Assembly: GCF_029581355.1 (NCBI RefSeq)
Contig: NZ_CP120849.1
Coordinates: 5,860,501 to 5,924,500, forward strand
DNA length: 64,000 nt
Direction: 5' to 3'
Source: Parabacteroides chongii
GTDB taxonomy: Bacteria > Bacteroidota > Bacteroidia > Bacteroidales > Tannerellaceae
Position numbers and translations under genes: made by a program. Positions 52,603-60,219 of the stretch are shown here, piece after piece (position 1 is the stretch's first letter; every line of letters starts with the position of its first letter). The notes under the pieces were generated by a model. That model did not search any database. It saw only the letters and a list, made by a program, of their open reading frames with translations, and was not told where the DNA came from.

Positions 52603-53737
52603 ATGGATAAAATTAAAGGTTATAAAGGTTTCAACAAAACCTACAATGCAGGGGATTTCAATATGAAACAGGAAAAGAATACGAAGAAAAAGAAGCTATT
52701 AAAGCATGTTATAACGGATTTCATTTCTGTGAAAATCCATTTGATGTGTTTTCTTATTATCCACCATCCGATGGAAATGGGAAAATAGATATTGCGAAGT
52801 AGAAGCTTCAGGTACTCTTGATAAAGAAGTTAACGGAGACAGCAAAGTTGCTTCATCAAAACTAAAAATAAAAGCTGAAATTGGTTTAAACGGAATTATT
52901 AAAGCAGGAATAGACTTTATTTTAGAAAAGATCGATTGGAGAAATAACGCATCGGAAAACACCGGTAACCGGTCAGCTGCAACGAACACCGGTAACTGGT
53001 CAGCTGCAACGAACACCGGTTACCAGTCAGCTGCAACGAACACCGGTGACCAGTCAGCTGCAACGAACACCGGTGACCGGTCAGCTGCAACGAACACCGG
53101 TGACCGGTCAGCTGCAACGAACACCGGTGACCGGTCAGCTGCAACGAACACCGGTGACCGGTCAGCTGCAACGAACACCGGTGACCGGTCAGCTGCAACG
53201 AACACCGGTTACCAGTCAGCTGCAACGAACACCGGTGACCGGTCAGCTGCAACGAACACCGGTAACTGGTCAGCTGCAACGAACACCGGTGACCGGTCAG
53301 CTGCAACGAACACCGGTAACTGGTCAGCTGCAACGAACACCGGTTACCAGTCAGCTGCAACGAACACCGGTGACCAGTCAGCTGCAACGAACACCGGTGA
53401 CCGGTCAGCTGCAACGAACACCGGTGACCGGTCAGCTGCAACGAACACCGGTGACCGGTCAGCTGCAACGAACACCGGTGACCGGTCAGCTGCAACGAAC
53501 ACCGGTGACCGGTCAGCTGCTATAGTACAAGGTAAAGAGTCTATAGCTATAGTTACAGGTTACAAATCTAAAGCTCAAGGCTGCATAGGCAATTGGCTTG
53601 TCCTAACAGAAAGAGGTGACTGGAATGGTGAGGGTTATCCAATTAAAGATGTTAAAACGGTAAAAGTTGATGGCAACATTATCAAAGAGAATACCTTCTA
53701 TATGCTTATTAATGGCAAAATAGAAGAAGTAGAATAA
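52603..53737 (+). pseudogene. Repeat protein with SAATNTGxx units (DUF7666-like), frameshifted
   Basis: The start MDKIKGYKGFNKT is followed, after a lost base near 52644, by LQCRGFQYETGKEYEEKEA, GFHFCENPFDVFSYYPPSDG. A second lost base near 52790 precedes RYCEVEASGTLDKEVNGDSK. Then 21 units of nine residues (TGxxSAATN) form a probable beta-helix, followed by the closing GYKSKAQGCIGNWLVLTERG and GYPIKDVKTVKVDG. This architecture is known from phage proteins of the DUF7666 type in Bacteroidales. The function is unknown; the repeat resembles trimeric-adhesin head repeats. The restored length is about 378 residues. Confidence 0.72.
52961..53520 (+). repeat. Tandem 27-bp coding repeat, 21 units
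   Basis: Units begin with ACCGGT and continue to GAAC; starts are at 52961 plus multiples of 27, the last one (53501) partial. Seven codons are identical in all units. Only two adjacent codons vary: AAC/TAC/GAC and CGG/TGG/CAG. The order is NR, NW, YQ, DQ, five DR, YQ, DR, NW, DR, NW, YQ, DQ, five DR. All observed changes alter the amino acid. Confidence 0.95.
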
Positions 53738-53859
53738 TTACAAACAAACCAAATCCGACATTAAAGGGTGCCGTGAGATGTGAGACCTCTGTTTGCCTTA
53801 CTTTGGTAACCCTAGATATGAAGAAATGGTAAAAGAATATAGATATAAATAATTGCAAG

Positions 53860-54327
53860 ATGAAAATAACAATCAACAAGCCAACAGAATTTGAAGCGAT
53901 TTATTTAAAAGTAGATGCAGGTGTCAGATATTGGGATGATGCCGAAGTAAATGGAGTAAAAGATACTGTTTGTGATGAAACAAACAGTGCGCCAACAATG
54001 CCATGTACTGCATATGTGGAATGTAAACATAGCAAAGAACGGCAATGGCGTTGGCAACCTCTTATAGACATAGATAATGGAATAATAGTCAACTGGAAGC
54101 AAGGGACTACCGCTGTTATTCACTACAAGGTATGTGATGATTTTAAATGTGATATTCTCGATAGTAATAAAGATATTATTGCATCTTATGATGGTTATGT
54201 ACCCGAGATTATGTGTCCTGCAGATGTAGGATACGGTGACTACATCATTATGAATATTGATGAATACGGGGTTATACTAGGATGGAGAAATGATTTGATT
54301 AATGAAATTATAGAACAAAATGAATAG
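53860..54327 (+). CDS. Conserved phage protein of unknown function
   Basis: The intact 155-residue protein opens MKITINKPTEFEAIYLKVDA and contains WRWQPLIDIDNGIIVNWKQG and GYGDYIIMNIDEYGVILGW. The conserved Trp/Asp pattern is seen in many Bacteroidales phages, but no function is known. The 119 bp upstream contain a possible leader with AGGGT and ACCCT arms (about 53764-53815). Confidence 0.6.
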   Translation: MKITINKPTEFEAIYLKVDAGVRYWDDAEVNGVKDTVCDETNSAPTMPCTAYVECKHSKERQWRWQPLIDIDNGIIVNWKQGTTAVIHYKVCDDFKCDILDSNKDIIASYDGYVPEIMCPADVGYGDYIIMNIDEYGVILGWRNDLINEIIEQNE

Positions 54328-54404
54328 TTACGAGTACATCCCTGACTGGAAGATATGGGGATAAAATAGTGTGTTTTTCATGGTATTAGTTTAAGTTAAG
54401 TTAC

Positions 54405-54487
54405 CCCTGCCGTCCGTGAGGATATGCAGGGTATTAGGGGCGAAAGGTGGTACCTGCATTAGATTGGTTCGATTCCGATCCGTCCCA
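54405..54487 (+). other. tRNA-like fragment lacking an anticodon arm
   Basis: GGGGCGA (54437-54443) and CCGTCCC (54480-54486) pair at six positions, and a perfect T arm ATTGG-TTCGATT-CCGAT lies at 54463-54479. Only about 20 nt separate the acceptor from the T arm, so D and anticodon arms cannot both exist. Just upstream, CCCTGC (54405-54410) and GCAGGG (54426-54431) form a hairpin. It may be a truncated tRNA gene or an RNA processing signal. Confidence 0.35.
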
Positions 54488-54504
54488 CATTTGATATTAG
54501 CATT

Positions 54505-54570
54505 ATGGATTTTGGATACGACATACCGGATTTCGATCCGGATGATTACGACAATTATAATTATGATTAA
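54505..54570 (+). CDS. Very short acidic ORF, 21 residues
   Basis: ATG 54505 encodes MDFGYDIPDFDPDDYDNYNY plus D. It overlaps the start of the RuvC-like gene. Eight of 21 residues are Asp. Real expression is uncertain; it recalls the acidic 39-residue ORF at 49147. Confidence 0.25.
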   Translation: MDFGYDIPDFDPDDYDNYNYD

Positions 54571-55056
54571 AAAAGACAGAGTGATAGGCATTGACCCCGA
54601 TTGTGACAAATCAGGAGTCACAGAACTGCATGTTAAGTCAAGGTGTTTAAACGTGACTAATCTTTCATTTCCTCTCCTTGTGGATTACTTAAAACAATGA
54701 AGGAAGAATTTGTTGATCGACAAAAAGAATCGGTTATAGTAGTTGTTGAAGCTGGCTGGATGAATGAAAGTAACTGGCATGCTACACGCTCCTCTCCTGC
54801 CGCCGCCGCAAAGATCGGTCAGAATACCGGTCGCAACCATGAAGTAGCAAGAAAGATCGCTGAAATGGCCAGGCATATAGGACTGGAAGTTGACGAAATT
54901 AAACCTCTCCGTAAATGTTGGAAAGGTAAAGACGGAAAGATTACCCAGGATGAGCTATCGAAGATAGTAGGAGGACTTGACAGGCGACTGAACCAAGATG
55001 CAAGAGACTCTGCTATTTTAACATGGGTTTATGCTGGCTTACCAATAAAATTATAG
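54563..55056 (+). pseudogene. RuvC-like Holliday-junction resolvase, frameshifted
   Basis: ATG 54563 gives MIKKDRVIGIDPDCDKSGVT (first catalytic Asp) and reaches VDYLKQ, where one A is missing near 54692. The second frame reads MKEEFVDRQK, VVVEAGWMNESNWHATRS (second acidic site), AAKIGQNTGRNHEVARKIAE, and the C-terminal LNQDARDSAILTWVYAGLPI with the final Asp. The order of acidic residues fits the RuvC/RNase H fold. The restored protein is about 164 residues. It completes the recombination module. A second ATG at 54697 could express the C-terminal part alone. Confidence 0.78.
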
Positions 55057-55057
55057 T

Positions 55058-55216
55058 ATGGCAAAGAAAGAAATAATTCACGCAAGATGTCGTGACTGCA
55101 TACACTCTAAATCCTTCTCCGAATTGGAAATAACCTGCAAAGAGAAGAAAATTAACTTAGTAGCTAACTCTATAAGAATATGTTATTTATTTATAAGTAA
55201 GTCATGTCAAAGATGA
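55058..55216 (+). CDS. Small cysteine-containing phage protein
   Basis: The 52-residue ORF MAKKEIIHARCRDCIHSKSF has a C-x2-C pair and a third Cys in ITCKEKK, a partial zinc-ribbon pattern common in small phage proteins. A frameshift near the C-terminus is possible because the usual fourth Cys is not in a good place. It starts 1 bp after the RuvC-like stop. Confidence 0.45.
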   Translation: MAKKEIIHARCRDCIHSKSFSELEITCKEKKINLVANSIRICYLFISKSCQR

Positions 55217-55332
55217 AAACTTACCGGATACCGGAACAGGAAGGTGGAATACCTCCCGAACCGAATATCGAGCGCATCCCTGTAAAGATCAATAAAAAGA
55301 CTACGATCCTTGTCAAAAAGGATGCAATATAG
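55204..55332 (+). CDS. Short phage protein, 42 residues
   Basis: ATG 55204 gives MSKMKTYRIPEQEGGIPPEP followed by a basic stretch (VKINKKTTILVKKDAI). An inner ATG at 55213 is the alternative start. It overlaps the preceding ORF by 13 bp. Function unknown. Confidence 0.4.
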   Translation: MSKMKTYRIPEQEGGIPPEPNIERIPVKINKKTTILVKKDAI

Positions 55333-55338
55333 AAGAAC

Positions 55339-55422
55339 ATGTTAATAGATTCAAGAACAGAGAAATATCAACTCCAGGGTACATTCCTTGGGACTAACAT
55401 TCAATATGAATATAACAAATAA
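55339..55422 (+). CDS. Short ORF, 27 residues
   Basis: ATG 55339 gives MLIDSRTEKYQLQGTFLGTN, ending YEYNK. It fills the gap between the preceding ORF and dut. It is plausible as a tightly packed phage gene, but length gives little support. Confidence 0.3.
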   Translation: MLIDSRTEKYQLQGTFLGTNIQYEYNK

Positions 55423-55433
55423 CTTTTATTAAA

Positions 55434-55964
55434 ATGAAAGTAAATATTAAGAAATTGCATAAAGATGCCGTTATGCCATCCTACGCGCATGATACAGATG
55501 CAGGACTTGATTTAACAGCTGTATCAAAGGAAATTGATAATTATGGGAATGTTGTATATGGTACCGGTTTGGCTATCGAAATACCACAAGGATATGTTGG
55601 ACTTGTTTTCCCACGATCAAGCAACAGTAGAAAAAATTTGATATTGACAAATTCTGTTGGAGTTATTGATAGCGGTTATCGTGGAGAGATAAAATTCAAA
55701 TATAGAGTGACAACAACACGAACAAAATATACTAAATGGTGGCGCAATATCTTATTTTTATTCAAAAGTCCACAAGAAACAAAATTACTTATGAATAAAA
55801 ATACTGATTATGTTTATGATGTTGATAACAGATATTGCTACTCCGTAGGCGACCGCATTGGTCAATTAATTATCATACCATATCCCAAGATTGAATTAGA
55901 AGAAGTTGAAGAGCTTTCAGAATCAGATAGGGGGACTGGTGGATATGGTAGTACTGGATATTGA
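55434..55964 (+). CDS. dut: dUTP diphosphatase (dUTPase) with an insertion
   Basis: The 176-residue enzyme hydrolyses dUTP to dUMP and keeps uracil out of phage DNA. All five trimeric-dUTPase motifs are present: DTDAGLDL near 20, PRSSNS near 61, GVIDSGYRGEI near 77, GDRIGQLIII near 139 and RGTGGYGSTGY at the C-terminus. Between motifs 3 and 4 there is an insertion of about 35 residues containing KWWRNILFLFKSPQE. It is intact and overlaps the next small gene. Confidence 0.92.
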   Translation: MKVNIKKLHKDAVMPSYAHDTDAGLDLTAVSKEIDNYGNVVYGTGLAIEIPQGYVGLVFPRSSNSRKNLILTNSVGVIDSGYRGEIKFKYRVTTTRTKYTKWWRNILFLFKSPQETKLLMNKNTDYVYDVDNRYCYSVGDRIGQLIIIPYPKIELEEVEELSESDRGTGGYGSTGY

Positions 55965-56108
55965 TCAAAAAATCGTTTTTTCTTTGGCGTTTTGAATTTG
56001 GGTTGTATCTTTTCCCAACTTTCGAAAAAGGAAAAGGAACTGGCAGACATTAAGCGTCTCCTGTCACGATTGTCTTACGAGATAGATTCTAAGCTAGGGA
56101 TATATTAA
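55945..56108 (+). pseudogene. Small membrane-type phage protein, frameshifted
   Basis: ATG 55945, inside the end of dut, gives MVVLDIDQKIVFSLAF. One T is missing near 56010, and the frame continues LNLGCIFSQLSKKEKELADI, RLLSRLSYEIDSKLGIY. The restored 54-residue protein has one hydrophobic segment and a basic helical tail. Function unknown. Restoring the base gives a smooth protein, which supports the reading. Confidence 0.45.
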
Positions 56109-56188
56109 ATATCATTATAGTATGAATCGGGCGGCTAGTATACGGCTGCCCTGCAATCTTATTGTCTAAAAATTAAACATCATATTTT

Positions 56189-56965
56189 ATGAACGGAATT
56201 GAAATATTCAAGAACGAACGTTTCGGTGAAGTGAGAGTAGCCGGTACTAGTGAAAACCCTTTATTCTGCCTTGCAGATGTTTGCAAAATTTTAGGATTGC
56301 GTGTAGACGCTGTACAATCAAGATTGACGGATGCCCCCATTCGGATTGGGGTCACCGATTCAATTGGTAGAGAACAACAAATGAATTTTGTCAATGAAAA
56401 GAACCTTTACAAAGTAATCATGCGATCCGACAAGCCGCAAGCCGAACCATTCCAAGATTGGGTATGCGGAGAGGTTCTCCCTTCCATCCGTAAGCATGGT
56501 GCATATATGACAAACAACACATTAGAGAAGGCTTTGACTTCACCTGATTTCTTGATCCAATTAGCCACTAACCTCAAGGAGGAACAACAAAAACGTATCG
56601 AGGCCGAGCAAAAGATTCAGTCTGACGCTCCCAAGGTACTATTTGCCGATGCAGTGTCCACATCCCGACGTTCATGCCTGATAGCTGAGTTGGCTAAGAT
56701 TTTGCAACAAAACGGCATCAAGATCGGACAAAACAGATTATTCGAGTGGCTTCGTAAAAACGGCTACTTATGTCAAAAAGGACAATACTATAATCAGCCA
56801 TCACAAAAATCAATGGAACTAGGGCTATTTGAAATAAAGCAGACGACTATTAACAAACCTGATGGATCTGTACTTGTATCTACGACCACAAAGGTCACGG
56901 GAAAAGGGCAAATATATTTCGTATATAAGTTTCTAAACGCTCAAAGCCCCGTCATTTGCGCATAA
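56189..56965 (+). CDS. Phage antirepressor (Bro-N plus KilAC/ANT domain)
   Basis: The intact 258-residue protein has an N-terminal Bro-N domain (residues 1-105, GEVRVAGTSENPLFCLADVC, FQDWVCGEVLPSIRKHGAYM) and a C-terminal KilAC/ANT domain (about 140-250, KILQQNGIKIGQNRLFEWLR, KNGYLCQKGQYYNQPSQKSM, VTGKGQIYFVYKF). Such proteins oppose the prophage repressor or act in late regulation. The leader contains a hairpin, GGGCGGC with GCTGCCC, at about 56129-56153. Confidence 0.88.
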   Translation: MNGIEIFKNERFGEVRVAGTSENPLFCLADVCKILGLRVDAVQSRLTDAPIRIGVTDSIGREQQMNFVNEKNLYKVIMRSDKPQAEPFQDWVCGEVLPSIRKHGAYMTNNTLEKALTSPDFLIQLATNLKEEQQKRIEAEQKIQSDAPKVLFADAVSTSRRSCLIAELAKILQQNGIKIGQNRLFEWLRKNGYLCQKGQYYNQPSQKSMELGLFEIKQTTINKPDGSVLVSTTTKVTGKGQIYFVYKFLNAQSPVICA

Positions 56966-57044
56966 TACAAGTATAACCGAGAGGTTGATGGACGAGATCA
57001 AGAGGACTATCAAATAGCCCTACCCTATTCACGTATTTGATCAT

Positions 57045-57075
57045 TCCCCGGTTTAGGCCGGGGAGTATATTGTAT
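57045..57075 (+). terminator. Terminator-like hairpin after the antirepressor gene
   Basis: TCCCCGG (57045-57051) and CCGGGGA (57058-57064) pair around a six-base loop; the sequence after it is T-rich but interrupted. Confidence 0.6.
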
Positions 57076-57099
57076 TGTATAATTTTTAAATCAAAATTT

Positions 57100-57621
57100 A
57101 TGATCAAACGAGGATTCAATAAACTTACCTCTAAAGAATACTCTTTGCTAAATAAAGTAGTCAATGGGAAAGTGGTCAGGTCTTTCTACTCTGACGATGG
57201 CGATGTAATAAGAAGCTGTATCCCATCGTATAGGCAGATGAAATCGTTTGCTAGGAAACATAAAACGATTTATGCGCTTGACGGGACAGTTGTAAAACGT
57301 ATGCCGTTTGGCGGCAGAGAACTATATCTATTCATCGAAAAACATGGGATTAGTTCAAGGATATATGACGCTATCAAAGAAGAGACGATGAAGCTGAATG
57401 ATAGCATAAAGAAAAAGGTATTTGATCGTGACGGTAGATTTTGCTCCGTGTGCGGCAGTTCTGAAAAACTCAATGTAGATCATATTATGCCTGTATCACG
57501 AGGTGGTTTTACGGTGTTGGAAAACCTTCAAGTTTTATGCGAGAAATGTAATTTGCAAAAAGGGAATAGAACAATGGATGAATTTAAATTGTGGAGAAAT
57601 AAACATGGCACGACCAAATAA
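57100..57621 (+). CDS. HNH endonuclease
   Basis: From ATG 57100 (MIKRGFNKLTSKEYSLLNKV) the 173-residue protein ends with an HNH/McrA-type domain: CSVCGSSEKLNVDHIMPVSR, GGFTVLENLQVLCEKCNLQK. It shows two C-x2-C zinc pairs, the catalytic DH and the Asn. The N-terminal half has no known domain and might recognise DNA. It may be a free-standing homing-type nuclease or a phage packaging/restriction factor. Its end overlaps the following gene by 17 bp. Confidence 0.85.
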   Translation: MIKRGFNKLTSKEYSLLNKVVNGKVVRSFYSDDGDVIRSCIPSYRQMKSFARKHKTIYALDGTVVKRMPFGGRELYLFIEKHGISSRIYDAIKEETMKLNDSIKKKVFDRDGRFCSVCGSSEKLNVDHIMPVSRGGFTVLENLQVLCEKCNLQKGNRTMDEFKLWRNKHGTTK

Positions 57622-58513
57622 AGAAGGACTAGACTATTTCCCTTTCGATACTAATTTATTCCAAGACATTCGCATCCGTAAACTAATCAAGTATCAAAGC
57701 GGTAAAGCCGTAACAGTATATGCTCTCCTGCTATGTTTTATCTACAAGGATGGGTACTACATGAGGTGGGACAAAGAGTTGCCCTTCATTATATCGGAAC
57801 AAACTGGGTTTGAAGAGGCGTATGTATTGGAGGTGATTAACAGCTGCTTGAAACTGGGATTATTTTCCAACGAATTATATACGTCTGATGGGATATTGAC
57901 TTCGAGAGGAATACAAGAGAGATATAAAAAAATATGCGATTTATGCAGAAGAAAAAGTGAAATTTCGGAGTTTTCACTTATTTCTTCGGAAGAAAAACCG
58001 ATTTATTCCGAAGAAAAGCCTGTAAACTCCGCAAAAAGTACACAAAGTAAAGTAAAGGAAAGTAAAGTAAATATAGGAGATTCTAACGAATCTTTTGTAT
58101 GTGGGACTTCGCAGCCCCACGCTGAGCATATCGACTACTCCGAACTTGTCAAATTCTTCAACGAAGAGACGAAAGGCGTTTTCGGAACAATACATCTACC
58201 TCTCTCGGATACTAGGAAAGGAATGATTAATGCTCGTATCAAAACATACGGAAAAGAAACCTTTATAAAAATGATACAAATAGCATTAAACAGTGATTTT
58301 CTCAAAGGTCAAAATAAAAATGGCTGGCGAGCTTCTTTTGATTGGCTTATTAAGCCTACTAATTTTGAAAAAGTAATATCGGGTAATTATGACAACAAAA
58401 ATAGCGGACGAAATACAACTTCAAGTTGCACAAATGAGGACATATCCACAGATGTCGCCGAAGGAATCGCAAGAGCTTATTACAATAAGCAAAAACGAAA
58501 ACAAGGAAATTAG
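57605..58513 (+). CDS. DUF4373-type phage replication protein
   Basis: The ATG at 57605 (MARPNKEGLDYFPFDTNLFQ) begins a winged-helix region (about residues 1-105, LIKYQSGKAVTVYALLLCFI, GILTSRGIQERY) of the DUF4373/Lin1244 type. An acidic, Ser-rich linker follows, then a C-terminal DnaD-like segment (MIQIALNSDFLKGQNKNGWR, SFDWLIKPTNFEKVI). Such proteins are replication initiators or helicase-loader-like factors. It overlaps both the HNH gene and the next gene. The 302-residue length is normal. Confidence 0.8.
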   Translation: MARPNKEGLDYFPFDTNLFQDIRIRKLIKYQSGKAVTVYALLLCFIYKDGYYMRWDKELPFIISEQTGFEEAYVLEVINSCLKLGLFSNELYTSDGILTSRGIQERYKKICDLCRRKSEISEFSLISSEEKPIYSEEKPVNSAKSTQSKVKESKVNIGDSNESFVCGTSQPHAEHIDYSELVKFFNEETKGVFGTIHLPLSDTRKGMINARIKTYGKETFIKMIQIALNSDFLKGQNKNGWRASFDWLIKPTNFEKVISGNYDNKNSGRNTTSSCTNEDISTDVAEGIARAYYNKQKRKQGN

Positions 58514-58865
58514 TCTGTATTCAGGAGAAATTGCTACTCCCAACGATGTCCTTGTAGCAACCAATCGCCTGAAAGCAGCTTTTCCTAAGATGTCAGGCAG
58601 TTTTTTTAGTCTACTGGCAGAACGTATCATAGAAAACAATTTCACGCCTGAAAGGCTGTCTGATGCCGTAAATCAACTCATAGATAATTTCAACTATAAA
58701 GAACTTAATATAGCTGACATTATCAAGTTTGATAAAAAAGTAAAATTGTACTCCTATAACGATGTATGCAAAATGGTTTCAAAAGGAGAAGCCTCTTTTG
58801 CAGACTTTGTTATTAAAGAAATTGACGGGACTCATTACAGAGTCAAAAAAACCGATTTAAAATAA
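58389..58865 (+). CDS. Replication-module protein of unknown function
   Basis: The 158-residue ORF opens MTTKIADEIQLQVAQMRTYP and overlaps the DUF4373 gene by 125 bp in another frame. The central region NRLKAAFPKMSGSFFSLLAE and the C-terminal KGEASFADFVIKEIDGTHYR are smooth and protein-like. An inner start is possible but not needed. A helicase-loader role is suggested only by position. Confidence 0.6.
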   Translation: MTTKIADEIQLQVAQMRTYPQMSPKESQELITISKNENKEISLYSGEIATPNDVLVATNRLKAAFPKMSGSFFSLLAERIIENNFTPERLSDAVNQLIDNFNYKELNIADIIKFDKKVKLYSYNDVCKMVSKGEASFADFVIKEIDGTHYRVKKTDLK

Positions 58866-58869
58866 AATC

Positions 58870-59118
58870 ATGAACCAAGAAAAGAAATATTTCCACCTCC
58901 TGACAAAAGAGGAGGCTGAATATGCCATGTCTTTACCAAGGCACGTGTTCCAAAAATCATATCAAAGTCCAGGATGTTGCCGGTTCGCAGATGCCATGGA
59001 CCGGACATTTGGATGCCCGTGGATTTTTAAAGACGAAGAACACAGAACTCAGATTATCAAACAATGCGGGGAATGTCCTTGCGCAAAAGAAAACAGAGTG
59101 ACGAAATATGAAGTATAA
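58870..59118 (+). CDS. Cysteine-rich small phage protein
   Basis: The 82-residue ORF MNQEKKYFHLLTKEEAEYAM contains CCRFADAMDRTFGCPW and CGECPCAKENR, a set of cysteines likely to bind zinc or an iron-sulfur cluster. It overlaps the next gene by 11 bp. Function unknown. Confidence 0.6.
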   Translation: MNQEKKYFHLLTKEEAEYAMSLPRHVFQKSYQSPGCCRFADAMDRTFGCPWIFKDEEHRTQIIKQCGECPCAKENRVTKYEV

Positions 59119-59758
59119 CAGCTGGGAAGATATAGATCAAGGCACAGGAGGTCTTGTTACGTCTCTGACATACATAGTCCTGTTTCTGAACGATCAAGTA
59201 TACAACTCCGTACTCCAATTGAGGGACGAAGTGAGAATTACCCCATTTTACAAGCAGGAAGTTAAGAAAAATGTAAATGACCTTTACAAATACATGCGGT
59301 CGTATAACACCAACATAGGCATTACGGCAAAAGTAAATGCTGATGCATTGGCGATAATCACGCAAAGTATGGAAGACGACATAAAGCCGCATATCGACAA
59401 GTATGGATTTGCTATTAGTCAAGCCCTACATAATGCAGGATGTCACGGAGAACTGAATCAACTTATCTCTATCAGTTCTATAATAGACATGCTTTGTCAA
59501 GCATCTAAGATTACAATTCGTGATTTCTACACGGCTATATGCAAGTATGCACCTCTTGCCTGTAACCCGTTATTGTATCTTTCGATGGATAAAGCCATGT
59601 TTTTGTCAAGAAATATAACAGATAGCCTTACCCCGAAAGACGTACATGTAAACTTAAATGAGATACCGGCAATATCAACGGCATTTCAAGCAATAGCAAA
59701 CAAGCTGTTGAGCCCAGAGGTGTTTGAGAAGGCTTTTAATGAATGTGAAAATCAATAG
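59108..59758 (+). CDS. Phage protein of unknown function, helical
   Basis: The intact 216-residue protein opens MKYNSWEDIDQGTGGLVTSL and is mainly helical (YKQEVKKNVNDLYKYMRSYN). It has no signal peptide, membrane segment or known motif. It follows the Cys-rich gene with an 11-bp overlap, so they are co-expressed. Confidence 0.6.
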   Translation: MKYNSWEDIDQGTGGLVTSLTYIVLFLNDQVYNSVLQLRDEVRITPFYKQEVKKNVNDLYKYMRSYNTNIGITAKVNADALAIITQSMEDDIKPHIDKYGFAISQALHNAGCHGELNQLISISSIIDMLCQASKITIRDFYTAICKYAPLACNPLLYLSMDKAMFLSRNITDSLTPKDVHVNLNEIPAISTAFQAIANKLLSPEVFEKAFNECENQ

Positions 59759-59780
59759 AATATAAAAATAAGGGGATATT

Positions 59781-60023
59781 ATGACAATAGATCAGAAATC
59801 AGAACAATACTCCGGAAGAATAAGTAATCAGAGCGGAGTCTACACCAAAGAAGAAATTGAGACAGCCTATGTCACAGGCTACAGCGAAGCCTAACAGGAA
59901 GCCATTAAAGCCTTTGACATATACCTCAGAAACTATCAAGGGTTAGACGCCTCGGAAAAACGTTATAAGGCTCTTATGGACGATTTTAAAAACATTGTGA
60001 GAGAAACGTTATATCATAATTAA
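59781..60023 (+). pseudogene. Small phage protein with an in-frame TAA
   Basis: The frame MTIDQKSEQYSGRISNQSGV ends at a TAA at 59892-59894 (after YVTGYSEA) but continues in the same frame with QEAIKAFDIYLRNYQGLDAS to a final TAA at 60021-60023. No indel is needed. One substitution would restore an 80-residue protein. Other genes here use TAA, TAG and TGA as normal stops, so recoding is unlikely. Confidence 0.55.
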
Positions 60024-60030
60024 AAAAAAC

Positions 60031-60207
60031 ATGAACTTAATTGATGCTTGGGTAACAAAGGTGCAGGGAAAGCCTTATTACGAATACGACAAATGGTGGA
60101 TTAAAGTCGAATATGTAGACGAAGGTAGAAACGGCACCAGCACTCTAATGTTTGAGACTAAAGAAGAAGCTGACAATGTTCAGCCTGGTTATAAATTTTT
60201 ACACTAA
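60031..60207 (+). CDS. Small phage protein, 58 residues
   Basis: ATG 60031 gives MNLIDAWVTKVQGKPYYEYD, followed by KWWIKVEYVDEGRNGTSTLM and a final PGYKFLH. The pattern of strands suggests a small beta-barrel-like fold. No family recognised. Confidence 0.55.
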   Translation: MNLIDAWVTKVQGKPYYEYDKWWIKVEYVDEGRNGTSTLMFETKEEADNVQPGYKFLH

Positions 60208-60219
60208 AAAGAACCGAGT

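Noticed and set aside
52961..53520. Regular 27-bp array looked like a possible CRISPR
   Set aside because: There are no unique spacers, the units are contiguous and encode TGxxSAATN in frame; no cas genes are present.
52917..53525. Long ORFs on both strands across the repeat array (QLTGHRCSL and QLQRTPVTG types)
   Set aside because: They exist only because 27 is divisible by three, which keeps all six frames open; only the SAATNTG frame joins to flanking conserved sequence.
57503..57604. Longer start for the DUF4373 gene within the HNH gene
   Set aside because: The extra 34 residues do not fit the family; MARPNKEGLDYFPFD is the usual opening.
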